From UKL13-2 sp947085425 (GTDB lineage: Bacteria; Pseudomonadota; Gammaproteobacteria; Burkholderiales; Usitatibacteraceae): a stretch of DNA of 43,162 nucleotides. Positions within the stretch are counted from its first letter, which is position 1; each line of letters begins with the position of its first letter. The notes beneath the pieces are model-generated. The model ran no database searches and had not been told where the DNA came from. It was given only the letters and a program-made list of their open reading frames with translations. Positions 1 to 8,819 of this stretch are shown here, in pieces. The position numbers were made by a program, and so were the translations under genes. The stretch spans positions 1-43,162 of the forward strand of contig CAMTWK010000044.1 of NCBI GenBank assembly GCA_947085425.1, given 5' to 3'.

Positions 1-245
1 AGTCGGCGTAAGCGGGCGAAGCAACAGTCGTCGCTAAATGGTTCGGGTGGCTGCTGTCCGCAGACGCGAGGAGTAAGAGCAGGGGCCCCATTTATGGGGG
101 TGCGATAGGACGAGTCGGCGTAAGCGGGCGAAGCAACAGTCTTCGCTAAATGGTTCGGGTGGCTGCTGTCCGCAGACGCGAGGAGTAAGAGCAGGGGCCC
201 CATTTATGGGGGTGCGACAGGACGAGTCGGCGTAAGCGGGCGAAG
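1..245. repeat. 112-bp tandem repeat, two full copies plus a partial third
   Basis: The unit beginning AGTCGGCGTAAGCGGGCGAAG recurs at 1, 113 and 225, so the period is exactly 112 bp. The first two copies differ at only a few bases (for example cgtcgct versus cttcgct, and gataggacg versus gacaggacg). The third copy breaks off after about 21 bp, just before the first gene. Each unit contains a short palindrome, CCCCATTTATGGGG, that could fold as a hairpin. The array probably extends leftwards beyond the window. No coding function is apparent. It may be a REP/BIME-like intergenic array, but its class is not recognised. Confidence 0.9.
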
Positions 246-308
246 TGAGATTTTAGATGAACGCCTGTGGCGGCTGTCGCCAGCCGAATTTTAGAAATAC
301 TTCACAAT

Positions 309-728
309 ATGCGCAAAAATATTTCCTCCAACACACCCTGGGAATTCATCGTTGGCTACTCCCGCGCGGTGCGCATCGGTGGTCATATCTGGGTGGCGGG
401 CACCACGGCTTCGGATGCCGAGGGCGGCGTGGTGGGTGCAGGTGACGCGGCCGCGCAAACTCGTTTTGTACTCGAAAAAATTGAGCGGGCCTTAGCCGAT
501 GCAGGAGCGACCCTGGCGGACGTGGTGCGAACGCGGATGTATGTCACCAACATTACCGATTGGCAAATCATTGGCAAGGTGCATGGCGAATTTTTTGGCG
601 ACATTCGACCGGCTGCCACCATGGTGGAGGTCGCCAAGCTGATTGACCCCGATCACTTGGTTGAAATAGAGGTAGATGCATTTGTCACCCATCCCAATGA
701 ACGTGACGGCGCAGGTAGTTCAACATGA
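309..728 (+). CDS. Rid-family (YjgF/YER057c/UK114) protein lacking the deaminase arginine
   Basis: A 139-residue protein with the small single-domain chorismate-mutase-like fold of the Rid family, which forms homotrimers in the cytosol. Recognisable segments are VGYSRAVRIGGHIWVAG near the N-terminus, then VVRTRMYVTNITDW, and near the C-terminus RPAATMVEVAKLIDPDHLVEIE. RidA proper hydrolyses reactive 2-aminoacrylate-type enamines/imines using an arginine in a PAR-x-x-VEVARL context. Here the sequence is PAATMVEVAKL, with alanine at that place, so imine deaminase activity is doubtful and a Rid paralogue of unknown role is more likely. The ATG at 309 is chosen over the one at 267 because family homology begins just after it. 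The gene lies 87 bp upstream of tadA. Confidence 0.85.
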   Translation: MRKNISSNTPWEFIVGYSRAVRIGGHIWVAGTTASDAEGGVVGAGDAAAQTRFVLEKIERALADAGATLADVVRTRMYVTNITDWQIIGKVHGEFFGDIRPAATMVEVAKLIDPDHLVEIEVDAFVTHPNERDGAGSST

Positions 729-784
729 ATCAGAGAAACTCTATATGTGACGCGCGTTTTAGGCAATTTTTGGCTGTAAATCTG

Positions 785-810
785 CGCCCCTATTGGGGTT
801 TTATTTTTGT
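785..810 (+). terminator. weak terminator-like hairpin between the Rid gene and tadA
   Basis: GCCCC-TATT-GGGGT (4 GC pairs plus one G-T) is followed by a T-rich run TTTATTTTT. It sits after the Rid gene and just ahead of the tadA start. The stem is short, so it may be only partly effective. Confidence 0.3.
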
Positions 811-815
811 GACCA

Positions 816-1301
816 ATGCCCATGAATGAAATCACCGACGACAAGTTCATGCGCGAAGCCTTACGCCTGGCGGCTGACGCCGCAGAATTGGGTGAGGTGC
901 CGGTGGGTGCGGTGGTGGTCAAAGATAACGAAGTCATCGGTCGCGGATTTAACCAACCCATTGGCAACCATGATCCGACCTCCCACGCTGAAATCATGGC
1001 CTTGCGGGATGCCGCCAAAAAACTCGGCAACTACCGGCTAACCGATTGCACGCTTTATGTCACGCTTGAGCCATGCGCAATGTGTGTGGGCGCACTGTTG
1101 CACGCCCGCGTGGCCAGAGTGGTGTGGGGTGCGGCGGAGCCGAAAGGCGGCGCGTGTGGTTCGGTTGTCAATTTGCCGGCAGAGCCAAAACTCAATCATC
1201 ACGCCGAATTTGTCGGTGGCGTGCTGGCGGACCAAAGTCGTGCCATATTGCAGTCATTCTTTCGACAACGACGTACCAACGGGGAGTCTACGGAACAATG
1301 A
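816..1301 (+). CDS. tadA: tRNA-specific adenosine deaminase TadA
   Basis: TadA converts adenosine-34 of tRNA-Arg(ACG) to inosine, using a zinc-activated water in the cytosol. The 161-residue protein has the full deaminase signature: H57-A-E59 (zinc ligand and proton shuttle) and P-C87-A-M-C90 (zinc ligands) in the expected spacing, with the usual VPVGAVVV strand at residues 28-35 and the GACGS loop after the active site. Length matches the family. Translation could begin at 816 or at the second ATG at 822; nothing decides between them and no strong ribosome site is visible. Its stop overlaps the start of the next gene by four bases (ATGA), which suggests translational coupling to the acyltransferase. 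Some members act on free bases (guanine deaminase), but the sequence fits TadA better. Confidence 0.93.
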   Translation: MPMNEITDDKFMREALRLAADAAELGEVPVGAVVVKDNEVIGRGFNQPIGNHDPTSHAEIMALRDAAKKLGNYRLTDCTLYVTLEPCAMCVGALLHARVARVVWGAAEPKGGACGSVVNLPAEPKLNHHAEFVGGVLADQSRAILQSFFRQRRTNGESTEQ

Positions 1302-2980
1302 ATCATTTGTCGGCACTCGACGCTTTGTTTTTATATTTAGAGACGCCGGCAACGCCAATGCATGTCGGTAGTTTTATGTTGTTGGAAAAACCCAAACAAC
1401 AACGCCAAAGTTACCTGTCACGGATTCGCCGCCACGTCGAATCGAGAATGCATCTGGCGCCGTTGTTTTCGCGCAAACTCGCCTTTATGCCATTTGATCT
1501 GGCCAATCCGATTTGGTTGGAGGTAGATCGCGATGATATTGATATGGACTGGCATATCGGCGCGCTGACCTTGCCCAAACCCGGCAGTCGCGCCCAGCTT
1601 GAGGCGGCCATTGCGTCCTTGCACGAGGGCATGCTCGATCGTGATCGTCCGCTATGGCAATTCACCATCATCGAAGGGTTGGCGTCGGGTGATGTGGGTT
1701 TTTACGCAAAAATTCATCATGCCGGACTGGATGGTCAGGGTGGGGTCGCGCTGGCGCAGGCGGTACTGGATATTGAGGCGAATCCAAAAACGGCCACAAC
1801 GGGTGCGGAGTCGTCGGCCGCATCAACATCACGGTCGTTGCCGCCATCGTTGCCACCGTCGGCCGCGCGCATGATTTCGGCGGCATTACGAACCAGTGTT
1901 GCCCAGTACGGGAAAATATTGAAAGCAGTGCCGGGCGCAATCAAAAGTGCCGGTGCATACGGTGTGTCTGCGTTATCGTCGACACAGGCCAAAAAAATGG
2001 GGGCGCCATCCGAGCAGTTGTCAGGTGTCGCCAACATGGCAGAACTGGCCAAGCTGGCGGCATTAAGATCAACCGATACGCCGTTGCAGGCGGCGAAAAA
2101 AATGCTACCGCCCGGGATACGGCTCGGACCACGCACACCACTGAATGTGGCCATCACCGGCAAACGTGCGTTTATGACGGCGCGCCTGCCGCTCGATGAA
2201 ACCAAGGCGCTGGCAAAATACTTTGACGTCAAAGTGAACGATATTATTCTCGCCACCTGTGCCGGCGCGTTGCGACGCTATTTTGCCGGCAACCAGACGG
2301 CATTGGCCAAGTCGATGGTGGGTGCGGTCCCGGCCAGTTTGCGGACGCCCGGTGACACCCGGCAAAACAATCAAGTGACGATGATGTTGATTAATTTGGC
2401 AACCAATATCGCCGACCCGGTTAAACGTATCAAGGTGATACGCGAATCGAGTGCGTCGGCGAAAATGATGACCGGTGCCATGAAAGGCGTGATGTCCACT
2501 GCCACTTCCGAATTGCCCACTCTTGGTATTCCCTGGTTGATGAGTCTCATTACGCCGCTTTACAAAACGGCGGTGGCCAGTAACCGTATTCCTGTTGTGG
2601 CCAATGTGGTGATTTCCAATGTGCCGGGGCCCTCGGTACCGTTGTATTTGGCAGGTGCACTATTAAAAGCCTATTACCCGGTCTCCATTGTCACACATGG
2701 TCTGGCGCTGAATATCACCATCCACAGTTATGCCGGACAACTCGACTATGGCTTGATCGCCGCGAAAAAAGAAGTGCCAAAACTTGAGAAACTTGTGAAG
2801 GCCATGCATGATGCGCATCAGGAGTTGATGATGGTCATGGCAGCAGTGTCACCAGCAACAAAAACGACGACAAAAAAGTTCGCAAAAAAGCCCGCGAAAC
2901 GGGTGTCGATTGCGGCAAAACAAAAACGTGTCATGACCAAAACAACCAAGGTAAAACGGGTCACAACCAAAAGGACATAG
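1298..2980 (+). CDS. wax ester synthase / diacylglycerol acyltransferase (WS/DGAT)
   Basis: Acyl-CoA-dependent O-acyltransferase that esterifies fatty alcohols or diacylglycerol to make wax esters or triacylglycerol at the membrane/lipid-droplet surface. Of 560 residues, the N-terminal half carries the catalytic HHxxxDG motif as H140-H-A-G-L-D-G146. The C-terminal half has the family's VISNVPGP segment near residue 450 and an AGALL / YPVS stretch. It starts with the typical MNHLSALDALFLYLE. The ATG at 1298 is used; a longer frame reaching back to 1073 lies inside tadA and has no family homology there. About the last 42 residues form an unusual Lys/Arg/Thr-rich, low-complexity tail, which typical family members lack. 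It overlaps tadA by four bases and is followed four bases later by a hydrolase. Confidence 0.9.
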   Translation: MNHLSALDALFLYLETPATPMHVGSFMLLEKPKQQRQSYLSRIRRHVESRMHLAPLFSRKLAFMPFDLANPIWLEVDRDDIDMDWHIGALTLPKPGSRAQLEAAIASLHEGMLDRDRPLWQFTIIEGLASGDVGFYAKIHHAGLDGQGGVALAQAVLDIEANPKTATTGAESSAASTSRSLPPSLPPSAARMISAALRTSVAQYGKILKAVPGAIKSAGAYGVSALSSTQAKKMGAPSEQLSGVANMAELAKLAALRSTDTPLQAAKKMLPPGIRLGPRTPLNVAITGKRAFMTARLPLDETKALAKYFDVKVNDIILATCAGALRRYFAGNQTALAKSMVGAVPASLRTPGDTRQNNQVTMMLINLATNIADPVKRIKVIRESSASAKMMTGAMKGVMSTATSELPTLGIPWLMSLITPLYKTAVASNRIPVVANVVISNVPGPSVPLYLAGALLKAYYPVSIVTHGLALNITIHSYAGQLDYGLIAAKKEVPKLEKLVKAMHDAHQELMMVMAAVSPATKTTTKKFAKKPAKRVSIAAKQKRVMTKTTKVKRVTTKRT

Positions 2981-2984
2981 TGGA

Positions 2985-3827
2985 TTGATAACCAATAAAC
3001 GATTACCGTCGGCGGCACCATCCGACTCCCCCTTCGGTGAAGAAATTCTGCTGGTGGAGCGACAATTAAAAGCACCAAATGCGTTTTTGTTGGCGTTGGA
3101 GTCACGCGCGCCGTGGGAGTTGGGGGCGACACTGGCGGCATGGCCATTATTAAAAAACGTGCCGCAAGGTGATGGTCATGCGGTGATTGTTTTTCCGGGC
3201 TTGGGTGCCGGCGACATATCTACCGCGCCGTTGCGAAACTTCTTGTCGTCACTCGGCTATGAAACCTACGGCTGGGACCTGGGGCCGAATATGGGGCCGC
3301 GTAAGGGTGTGTTGCAAAAGAGTATTGAGCGAATCGGTGACGTTTTTAAATCCAGTGGCGGCAAAGTCAGTTTGATCGGCTGGAGTCTGGGTGGCATTTA
3401 CGCCCGCGAGTTTGCCAAGGAGTTGCCATCGTTGGTGCGTTCGGTAACCACCCTGGGCACACCCTTTGCAGGTGACCCAAAAGCCACCAATGCCTGGCGA
3501 TTTTACCAGTATGCGAGTGGCCATAAATTGACCGATCCGGCCATCTTGGCGCGCGTCAAACAGGCGCCACCGGTGCCGACCACATCTATTTATTCGCGCA
3601 GCGACGGCGTGGTGGCGTGGCAGTTATCCCATCAAAAGGTATCGGCCCGCGCCGAAAATATCGAAGTGATCGCCAGTCATGTTGGAATTGGCATGAACCC
3701 GGCGGCGTTGTATGCGGTTGCCGACCGGCTCGCACAAGCTGAAGGCAAGTGGAAAAAATTTGACCGCGAAGGTTGGCGCCAATATTTTTTTCGCGACACG
3801 GAGCGCGGTGATGACAAATGGTTTTAA
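2985..3827 (+). CDS. alpha/beta-hydrolase (lipase/esterase-like)
   Basis: A 280-residue alpha/beta-hydrolase with the nucleophile elbow G132-W-S134-L-G-G, an oxyanion-type segment VIVFPGLGAGD near residue 70, and a likely acid/base region SRSDGVVAW followed by a conserved SHVGIGMNP histidine segment. No signal peptide is seen, so it is probably cytosolic or lipid-body associated. The start is a TTG at 2985, four bases after the acyltransferase stop, preceded at good spacing by AAGGA. No ATG is available in frame before the homology begins. Its tight coupling to the WS/DGAT gene suggests turnover or remodelling of storage lipid, but the substrate cannot be read from the sequence. Confidence 0.8.
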   Translation: MITNKRLPSAAPSDSPFGEEILLVERQLKAPNAFLLALESRAPWELGATLAAWPLLKNVPQGDGHAVIVFPGLGAGDISTAPLRNFLSSLGYETYGWDLGPNMGPRKGVLQKSIERIGDVFKSSGGKVSLIGWSLGGIYAREFAKELPSLVRSVTTLGTPFAGDPKATNAWRFYQYASGHKLTDPAILARVKQAPPVPTTSIYSRSDGVVAWQLSHQKVSARAENIEVIASHVGIGMNPAALYAVADRLAQAEGKWKKFDREGWRQYFFRDTERGDDKWF

Positions 3828-3878
3828 GTATTTGTGAGTCGGCGGCAGGTGCCGAAAAGGCGAAGGAATTTTTTTGCA

Positions 3879-3906
3879 ACCACAGATGAACATGGATAAA
3901 CACGGG
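3879..3906. repeat. single arm of a dispersed ACCACAGAT-type repeat
   Basis: ACCACAGATGAACATGGATAAACACGG is closely related to the arms of the inverted repeat at 8705-8777. It lies in the 131-bp gap between two hydrolase genes and looks like a solo copy or remnant. Confidence 0.6.
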
Positions 3907-3958
3907 CAAATTCACCCAGGCGGCGTGCGGTATTTGATCTTATTCCGACCAACGTATC

Positions 3959-4861
3959 ATGCCTGACATCATTGCCAACGGCATCAGCCTGCACTACGAA
4001 GCCATCGGCCGCGAGACCGATCCACCGATCGTGCTGGTGATGGGATTGGCCGTGCAAATGATTTTGTGGCCGGATGATTTTTGTAAAATGCTGGCCGACA
4101 AGGGTTTTCGCGTGATTCGTTTTGACAATCGCGATGTCGGGTTGTCGACACAATTGAATCATCTGGGCACGCCCAATATTGCCATTGCCTATATGAAGTT
4201 CATGCTGGGTATGCCGATCAGGGCGAACTACCGGATTGACGACATGGCTGCCGATACGGCGGCACTGATTGCGGTCCTTAAACTACCGCGGGTTCACCTG
4301 GTGGGTGCCAGCATGGGCGGCATGATCGCGCAAAATCTGGCCGCCTCGCTGCCACAGCGCATAGCCAGCCTGACCTCGATCATGTCCACCACCGGTCGGC
4401 GCAGTTTACCCAAGGCGTCGTGGCGGGCAATGAAGGCATTGATGACCCCGCCGGCCAAAATGGGCGACAATGAAGGAGCCATTCGCCGTATGGCAAAAAT
4501 TATCCGCGTCATTGGCAGTCGCTCCCACCCGATGGATGAAACAAGATTGCGGGAATTTTGTTCCCGCCATGTGTTGCGCGCCAATAATCCGGCGGGCGCC
4601 GCGCGCCAACTGATGGCGATTGCCGCCAGTGCCGATCGTACTGCCATCGTCCGTCAGATCAGGGTGCCGACGTTGGTGATTCACGGCGATGAAGACGAGT
4701 TGATCCCATACGCAGCCGGTTTGGAAACGGCGCGTGCCATTCGTGAAGGCGGCGGCACCGCCACGACATTGATACTTGAAGGAATGGGCCACGACTTGCC
4801 GGAGATTTTCTGGTCAAAGCTGGCCGACGAAATTGCCCGGCACGCCGCCGCAAATCCATAA
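3959..4861 (+). CDS. alpha/beta-fold hydrolase
   Basis: A 300-residue alpha/beta-hydrolase of the esterase / haloperoxidase-like group. The core strand PPIVLVMGLAVQ (residues 22-33) carries the oxyanion region, followed by the F-D-N-R-D-V-G-L-S loop. The nucleophile is in G116-A-S118-M-G-G. The acid lies in the HGDEDELIP stretch (H242-G-D244-E-D246) and the base is H278 in GMGHDLPE. All three triad elements are in canonical order, so it should be active. No signal peptide. It resembles proteins annotated as methylesterases or generic hydrolases. It is separated from the upstream lipase by 131 bp containing a repeat arm, so it is probably a separate transcription unit. Specific substrate unknown. 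Confidence 0.82.
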   Translation: MPDIIANGISLHYEAIGRETDPPIVLVMGLAVQMILWPDDFCKMLADKGFRVIRFDNRDVGLSTQLNHLGTPNIAIAYMKFMLGMPIRANYRIDDMAADTAALIAVLKLPRVHLVGASMGGMIAQNLAASLPQRIASLTSIMSTTGRRSLPKASWRAMKALMTPPAKMGDNEGAIRRMAKIIRVIGSRSHPMDETRLREFCSRHVLRANNPAGAARQLMAIAASADRTAIVRQIRVPTLVIHGDEDELIPYAAGLETARAIREGGGTATTLILEGMGHDLPEIFWSKLADEIARHAAANP

Positions 4862-4976
4862 ATCGTTTGATCGATTAACACAAGTTGATCATGCGTCGAG
4901 GTCACGGTGAGGACACGGTGAAGGGGACCGCAGGCAGGTCGATGATAAAATTGGGCCTCGTATTCGCAAGGCGTCA

Positions 4977-7900
4977 ATGAGCTCATCTAATTTCTCCGCC
5001 ACACCTGCCACATCCGCCGCACCCTTGCCGGCGCCGTTTGTACATCTGCGGCTGCACAGCGAATATTCCATTACCGACGGCATTGTGCGGATTGACGATG
5101 CAGTCACGTTTGCCACGGCGGACAAGATGCCGGCGTTGGCGATTACCGACAATGGCAACTTATTTGGTGCAGTGAAATTTTTTCAGCGTGCGCGCAGTGG
5201 TGGTGTGCAGCCGATCATCGGTTGTGAAGTGGTCATAGAGAACGAAAAAAATCGTGATCAGGCATCACGCTTGTTGTTGTTGTGCCGCAACGAGGCGGGT
5301 TATCTCAACCTTTGCCAGTTGATCACCCGCGCATATCGGCAAAACATGTGGCGTGGCCGCGCCGAAATTCGCCGCGAATGGTTGAATGCCGGCACCACCA
5401 CCGGCTTAATCGCCTTGTCCGGCGGGGCATCCGGCGATATTGGGCAGGCGTTGTTTCAGGCCGACAGCAAACGTGCCTTGGTGCTGGCCAACGGCTGGGC
5501 GCGCGATTTTAAGGATGCGTTTTATATCGAGTTGCAGCGCGCCGGTCGCGATAGCGACGAAGCCTATATTTCTGCGGCGCTCAATTTGGCGGGTGTCAGC
5601 GATCTGCCGGTGGTGGCAACCCATCCGGTGCAATTTACCGGCCGCGATGACTTTAAGGCACACGATGCCCGCGTTTGTATCGCCCGGGGTGAAGTGCTCG
5701 GTGACAAACGTCGCAGCAACGATTTCACCGAGGAACAATATTTTAAAAGCTCGGCAGAAATGGCGGCGCTGTTTGCCGATTTACCCGAGGCACTTGCCAA
5801 CACGATTGAAATTGCCAAACGCTGCCATTTTGAGTTTGTGCTGGGTAAGTCACGCCTGCCGAATTTCCCAACGCCCAATGGTGAATCGGTTGACGCCTAT
5901 TTGCTTGAAACATCGACGGCCGGTTTGGAAAAACGCCTGTTGATGTTGTATCCAGACACCGCCCAACGTGATGCGCGTCGACCGGAGTACATGGCTCGCC
6001 TGGAATTTGAAGTCGAGACCATTATTCACATGGGGTTTCCCGGTTATTTCCTGATTGTTGCCGATTTTATCGGCTGGGCAAAAAACAACGGTGTGCCGGT
6101 CGGCCCCGGTCGCGGCTCGGGTGCCGGTTCGCTGGTGGCATATTCACTCGACATTACCGATTTGGATCCCTTGCAATACGACCTGCTATTTGAGCGTTTC
6201 CTGAATCCGGAGCGGGTATCGATGCCCGACTTTGATATCGACTTTTGTCAGGAGGGGCGTGACCGCGTCATCGAATATGTAAAAAATAAATATGGTCACG
6301 ATTCGGTTTCACAAATCGCCACCTTTGGCACCATGGCCGCCAAAGCGGTGATCCGCGACGTCGGGCGCGTGCTTGGCATGGGTTACAACCACGTTGATGG
6401 GGTGGCGAAACTGATTCCGAATCAACTCGGCATCACGCTCGCGGAAGCGATGAAACAAGAGGCGCAATTTAAAGAGCGTATCGAGGCGGAAGAGGAAGTC
6501 GCCGAGCTGATGCGGCTGGCGTTGAAGCTGGAAGGCATTACCCGTAACGTCGGTATGCACGCCGGTGGTGTGTTGATCGCACCCGGGCCATTGACGGAAT
6601 TTACGCCGCTGTATGTGGCCGACGGTTCGTCATCGTTTGTCAGCCAATATGACAAAGATGACGTCGAGGCCGTGGGACTGGTGAAGTTTGACTTTTTGGG
6701 TCTGACCACCTTGACTATTATCGAAGAAACGCTGAATCTGATTCGTGGCAACACGCTTGAGCCGGAGCACCGCGAATTTAATTTGCAAACCATTCCACTC
6801 GACGATAAACCGTCTTACGATATTTTTTCGCGCGGCAGCACCACCGCCATTTTCCAGTTTGAAAGTCGCGGCATGCGTGATCTGATCATGCGCGCCAAAC
6901 CCAGATCGGTTGAGGATTTAACGGCGTTGAACGCTTTGTATCGTCCCGGTCCGATGGATCTGATTCCGGATTATCTGAATCGCAAGACCGGCAAGGAGGT
7001 GGTGAGTTATCTTGATCCGCGTGTTGAACCGGTGTTGTCACCCACCTGCGGCATCATGGTTTATCAGGAACAGGTGATGAAAATCGCCCAGGTGATTGGC
7101 GGTTATTCACTCGGCGGCGCGGATTTATTGCGACGGGCGATGGGCAAGAAGAAGCCCGAGGAAATGGCGCAGCATCGTGGAATTTTCAGCGAGGGCGCGC
7201 AAAAAAACGGCGTCAAGGCGAGTGTCGCCAATGAGCTGTTCGATTTTATGGAGAAGTTTGCCGGCTACGGATTCAACAAATCACACTCCGCGGCCTATTC
7301 GTTGCTGGCGTTTCATACCGCCTACCTGAAAGCGCATTTTCCCGCGGCGTTCATGGCGGCGAATATGAGTTGCATCATGGATTTCACCGACAAGGTGCAA
7401 CAAATCGCCGACGATGCACGTGCCATTGGTTTGAGTTTGTTGGCACCGGATATTAATCTGGGCACCTATCGTTTTTTCCCGATTGACAGACATACCATCC
7501 GTTATGGTTTGGGCGCGGTGAAGGGTACCGGTCGCGCGGCCATTGAAGCCATTGAAGCGGCACGGCAAGAGGGGGGTGCATTTAAGGACCTGCTGGACTT
7601 TGTTAAACGCATCGATCGCAGCCGGGTCAATCGGCGCGCCATGGAAGCGTTGATCCGTGCCGGTGCTTTTGATCAGTTGTCAGCCAATCGCGCGTCCGTA
7701 TTGGCGTCGTTGCCACAGGCGGTGGAGCTGGCGGACATGGCGGCGCGCGACGTACAACAAGTGAGTTTGTTTGGTGAATCCACACCAGAGTCGGGCGGTG
7801 TGTTGACGTTGGTTGCGGTGCCGATGTGGTCGGAACGCGAACGATTAAACAACGAAAAAATTTCCCTTGGATTTTATTTGTCGGGGCATCCGTTTACCAC

Positions 7901-8546
7901 TTATGCAAGGGAAATCAGGCAGTTTGCAAAGAATCTGCTGGCTGACTTGCAGCCCAAAAATGAATCTATTCTAATGTCCGGAATTTTGTACGAGCAGCGG
8001 GTGCGCAACGGCAAACGCGGGCGTATGTGTGTCATGACCCTAGACGACGGCAGCGCCCGTGCCGAGGTGGTGGCGTATAGCGAAATTTTTGATAAACGCC
8101 GTCAGTTGATTTGTGATGACCAGCCGTTGATCGTGCGAGGCCGCGTTTCACACGACGAATTTTCCGGCGGCAACCGGGTGATTGCCGACGACGTGATTTC
8201 TCTGGATGAGGCGCGTAAATTTGTCCGTCAAATGACCCTGACGATACAAGGCGAAGTCGACAGTGCAAAATTGCGCGGGTTGTTGGCGCCGCATGTCGCC
8301 GCCAACGAACGCGATGCCGCCGCGGTGAGAATTATTTATAACAATGGCGATGCCGAAGTTCCGGTGGTGTTGCCGGACCAATGGCGGGTGCGTGTCACCC
8401 AAACCATGGTGGACGCGTTGGCGGAATGGTTGTCACCGGATAACATTGCGTTTGACTACGATGCATCAAACATGATGCCACCGCCACCACCACGCGGCTG
8501 GCGTGATAACTATCAGCCGCAATTTTCCGGTGCCGGTGAATATTGA
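4977..8546 (+). CDS. dnaE: DNA polymerase III alpha subunit
   Basis: Catalytic subunit of the replicative polymerase. The protein is 1189 residues, slightly longer than the E. coli enzyme. Domains in order: N-terminal PHP domain (FVHLRLHSEYS, from about residue 22); palm with the catalytic aspartates in P-D418-F-D420-I-D-F; PVGPGRGSGAGSLVAY shortly before it; the third palm region and fingers (FGTMAAKAVIRDVGR, GMHAGGVLIAP); the ALYRPGPM and GFNKSHSAAYSLLAFHTAYLK segments; a helix-hairpin-helix region; and an OB-fold near residue 1000 (MSGILYEQRVRNGKRGRMCVMTLDD). The ATG at 4977 is the only start that fits. The short Ser/Ala/Pro-rich stretch at residues 2-20 is an N-terminal extension. It stands alone, without the lipid-A genes often found upstream in enterics. 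Confidence 0.97.
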   Translation: MSSSNFSATPATSAAPLPAPFVHLRLHSEYSITDGIVRIDDAVTFATADKMPALAITDNGNLFGAVKFFQRARSGGVQPIIGCEVVIENEKNRDQASRLLLLCRNEAGYLNLCQLITRAYRQNMWRGRAEIRREWLNAGTTTGLIALSGGASGDIGQALFQADSKRALVLANGWARDFKDAFYIELQRAGRDSDEAYISAALNLAGVSDLPVVATHPVQFTGRDDFKAHDARVCIARGEVLGDKRRSNDFTEEQYFKSSAEMAALFADLPEALANTIEIAKRCHFEFVLGKSRLPNFPTPNGESVDAYLLETSTAGLEKRLLMLYPDTAQRDARRPEYMARLEFEVETIIHMGFPGYFLIVADFIGWAKNNGVPVGPGRGSGAGSLVAYSLDITDLDPLQYDLLFERFLNPERVSMPDFDIDFCQEGRDRVIEYVKNKYGHDSVSQIATFGTMAAKAVIRDVGRVLGMGYNHVDGVAKLIPNQLGITLAEAMKQEAQFKERIEAEEEVAELMRLALKLEGITRNVGMHAGGVLIAPGPLTEFTPLYVADGSSSFVSQYDKDDVEAVGLVKFDFLGLTTLTIIEETLNLIRGNTLEPEHREFNLQTIPLDDKPSYDIFSRGSTTAIFQFESRGMRDLIMRAKPRSVEDLTALNALYRPGPMDLIPDYLNRKTGKEVVSYLDPRVEPVLSPTCGIMVYQEQVMKIAQVIGGYSLGGADLLRRAMGKKKPEEMAQHRGIFSEGAQKNGVKASVANELFDFMEKFAGYGFNKSHSAAYSLLAFHTAYLKAHFPAAFMAANMSCIMDFTDKVQQIADDARAIGLSLLAPDINLGTYRFFPIDRHTIRYGLGAVKGTGRAAIEAIEAARQEGGAFKDLLDFVKRIDRSRVNRRAMEALIRAGAFDQLSANRASVLASLPQAVELADMAARDVQQVSLFGESTPESGGVLTLVAVPMWSERERLNNEKISLGFYLSGHPFTTYAREIRQFAKNLLADLQPKNESILMSGILYEQRVRNGKRGRMCVMTLDDGSARAEVVAYSEIFDKRRQLICDDQPLIVRGRVSHDEFSGGNRVIADDVISLDEARKFVRQMTLTIQGEVDSAKLRGLLAPHVAANERDAAAVRIIYNNGDAEVPVVLPDQWRVRVTQTMVDALAEWLSPDNIAFDYDASNMMPPPPPRGWRDNYQPQFSGAGEY

Positions 8547-8704
8547 GTTGATGGTGTAGGAAAATGAAGAGCGCCTGTGGGCGCGCACTTCCAGGCAAAA
8601 ATGCCGCAAACTGCGCGTCAATAAAAGACTTTTACTTTTTGTTTGTCGCGAGTGTGGTGTTTCGTAATGAATGCGACGTAATAACGGTGTGAAAAAAGGC
8701 ATTC

Positions 8705-8777
8705 ACCACAGATAAACACAGATGAACACAGTTAGATCGTCTGGTTTTATCCGTGTTCATCCGGGTTTATCTGTGGT
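8705..8777. repeat. inverted-repeat element with 25-bp arms
   Basis: ACCACAGATAAACACAGATG at 8705 continues to 8729, and its inverted partner spans 8753-8777. The two 25-bp arms match at 23 of 25 positions around a 23-bp loop. A related single arm is at 3879-3906. This looks like a dispersed palindromic intergenic element. No gene lies in the 516 bp between dnaE and folA other than this and the next element. Confidence 0.8.
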
Positions 8778-8819
8778 TACGTGTACTTGTATTGGTTCCA
8801 AACAGACTCACGCACTACG

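Noticed and set aside
1..245. CRISPR array
   Set aside because: The 112-bp units abut directly with no variable spacers; it is a simple tandem repeat.
1073..1297. 75-codon N-terminal extension of the WS/DGAT frame
   Set aside because: It lies inside tadA in another frame; family homology begins exactly at the ATG at 1298.
1735..2256. Antisense frame opposite the WS/DGAT gene
   Set aside because: Ala/Ser-rich shadow without motifs; the + strand frame is a well-supported enzyme.
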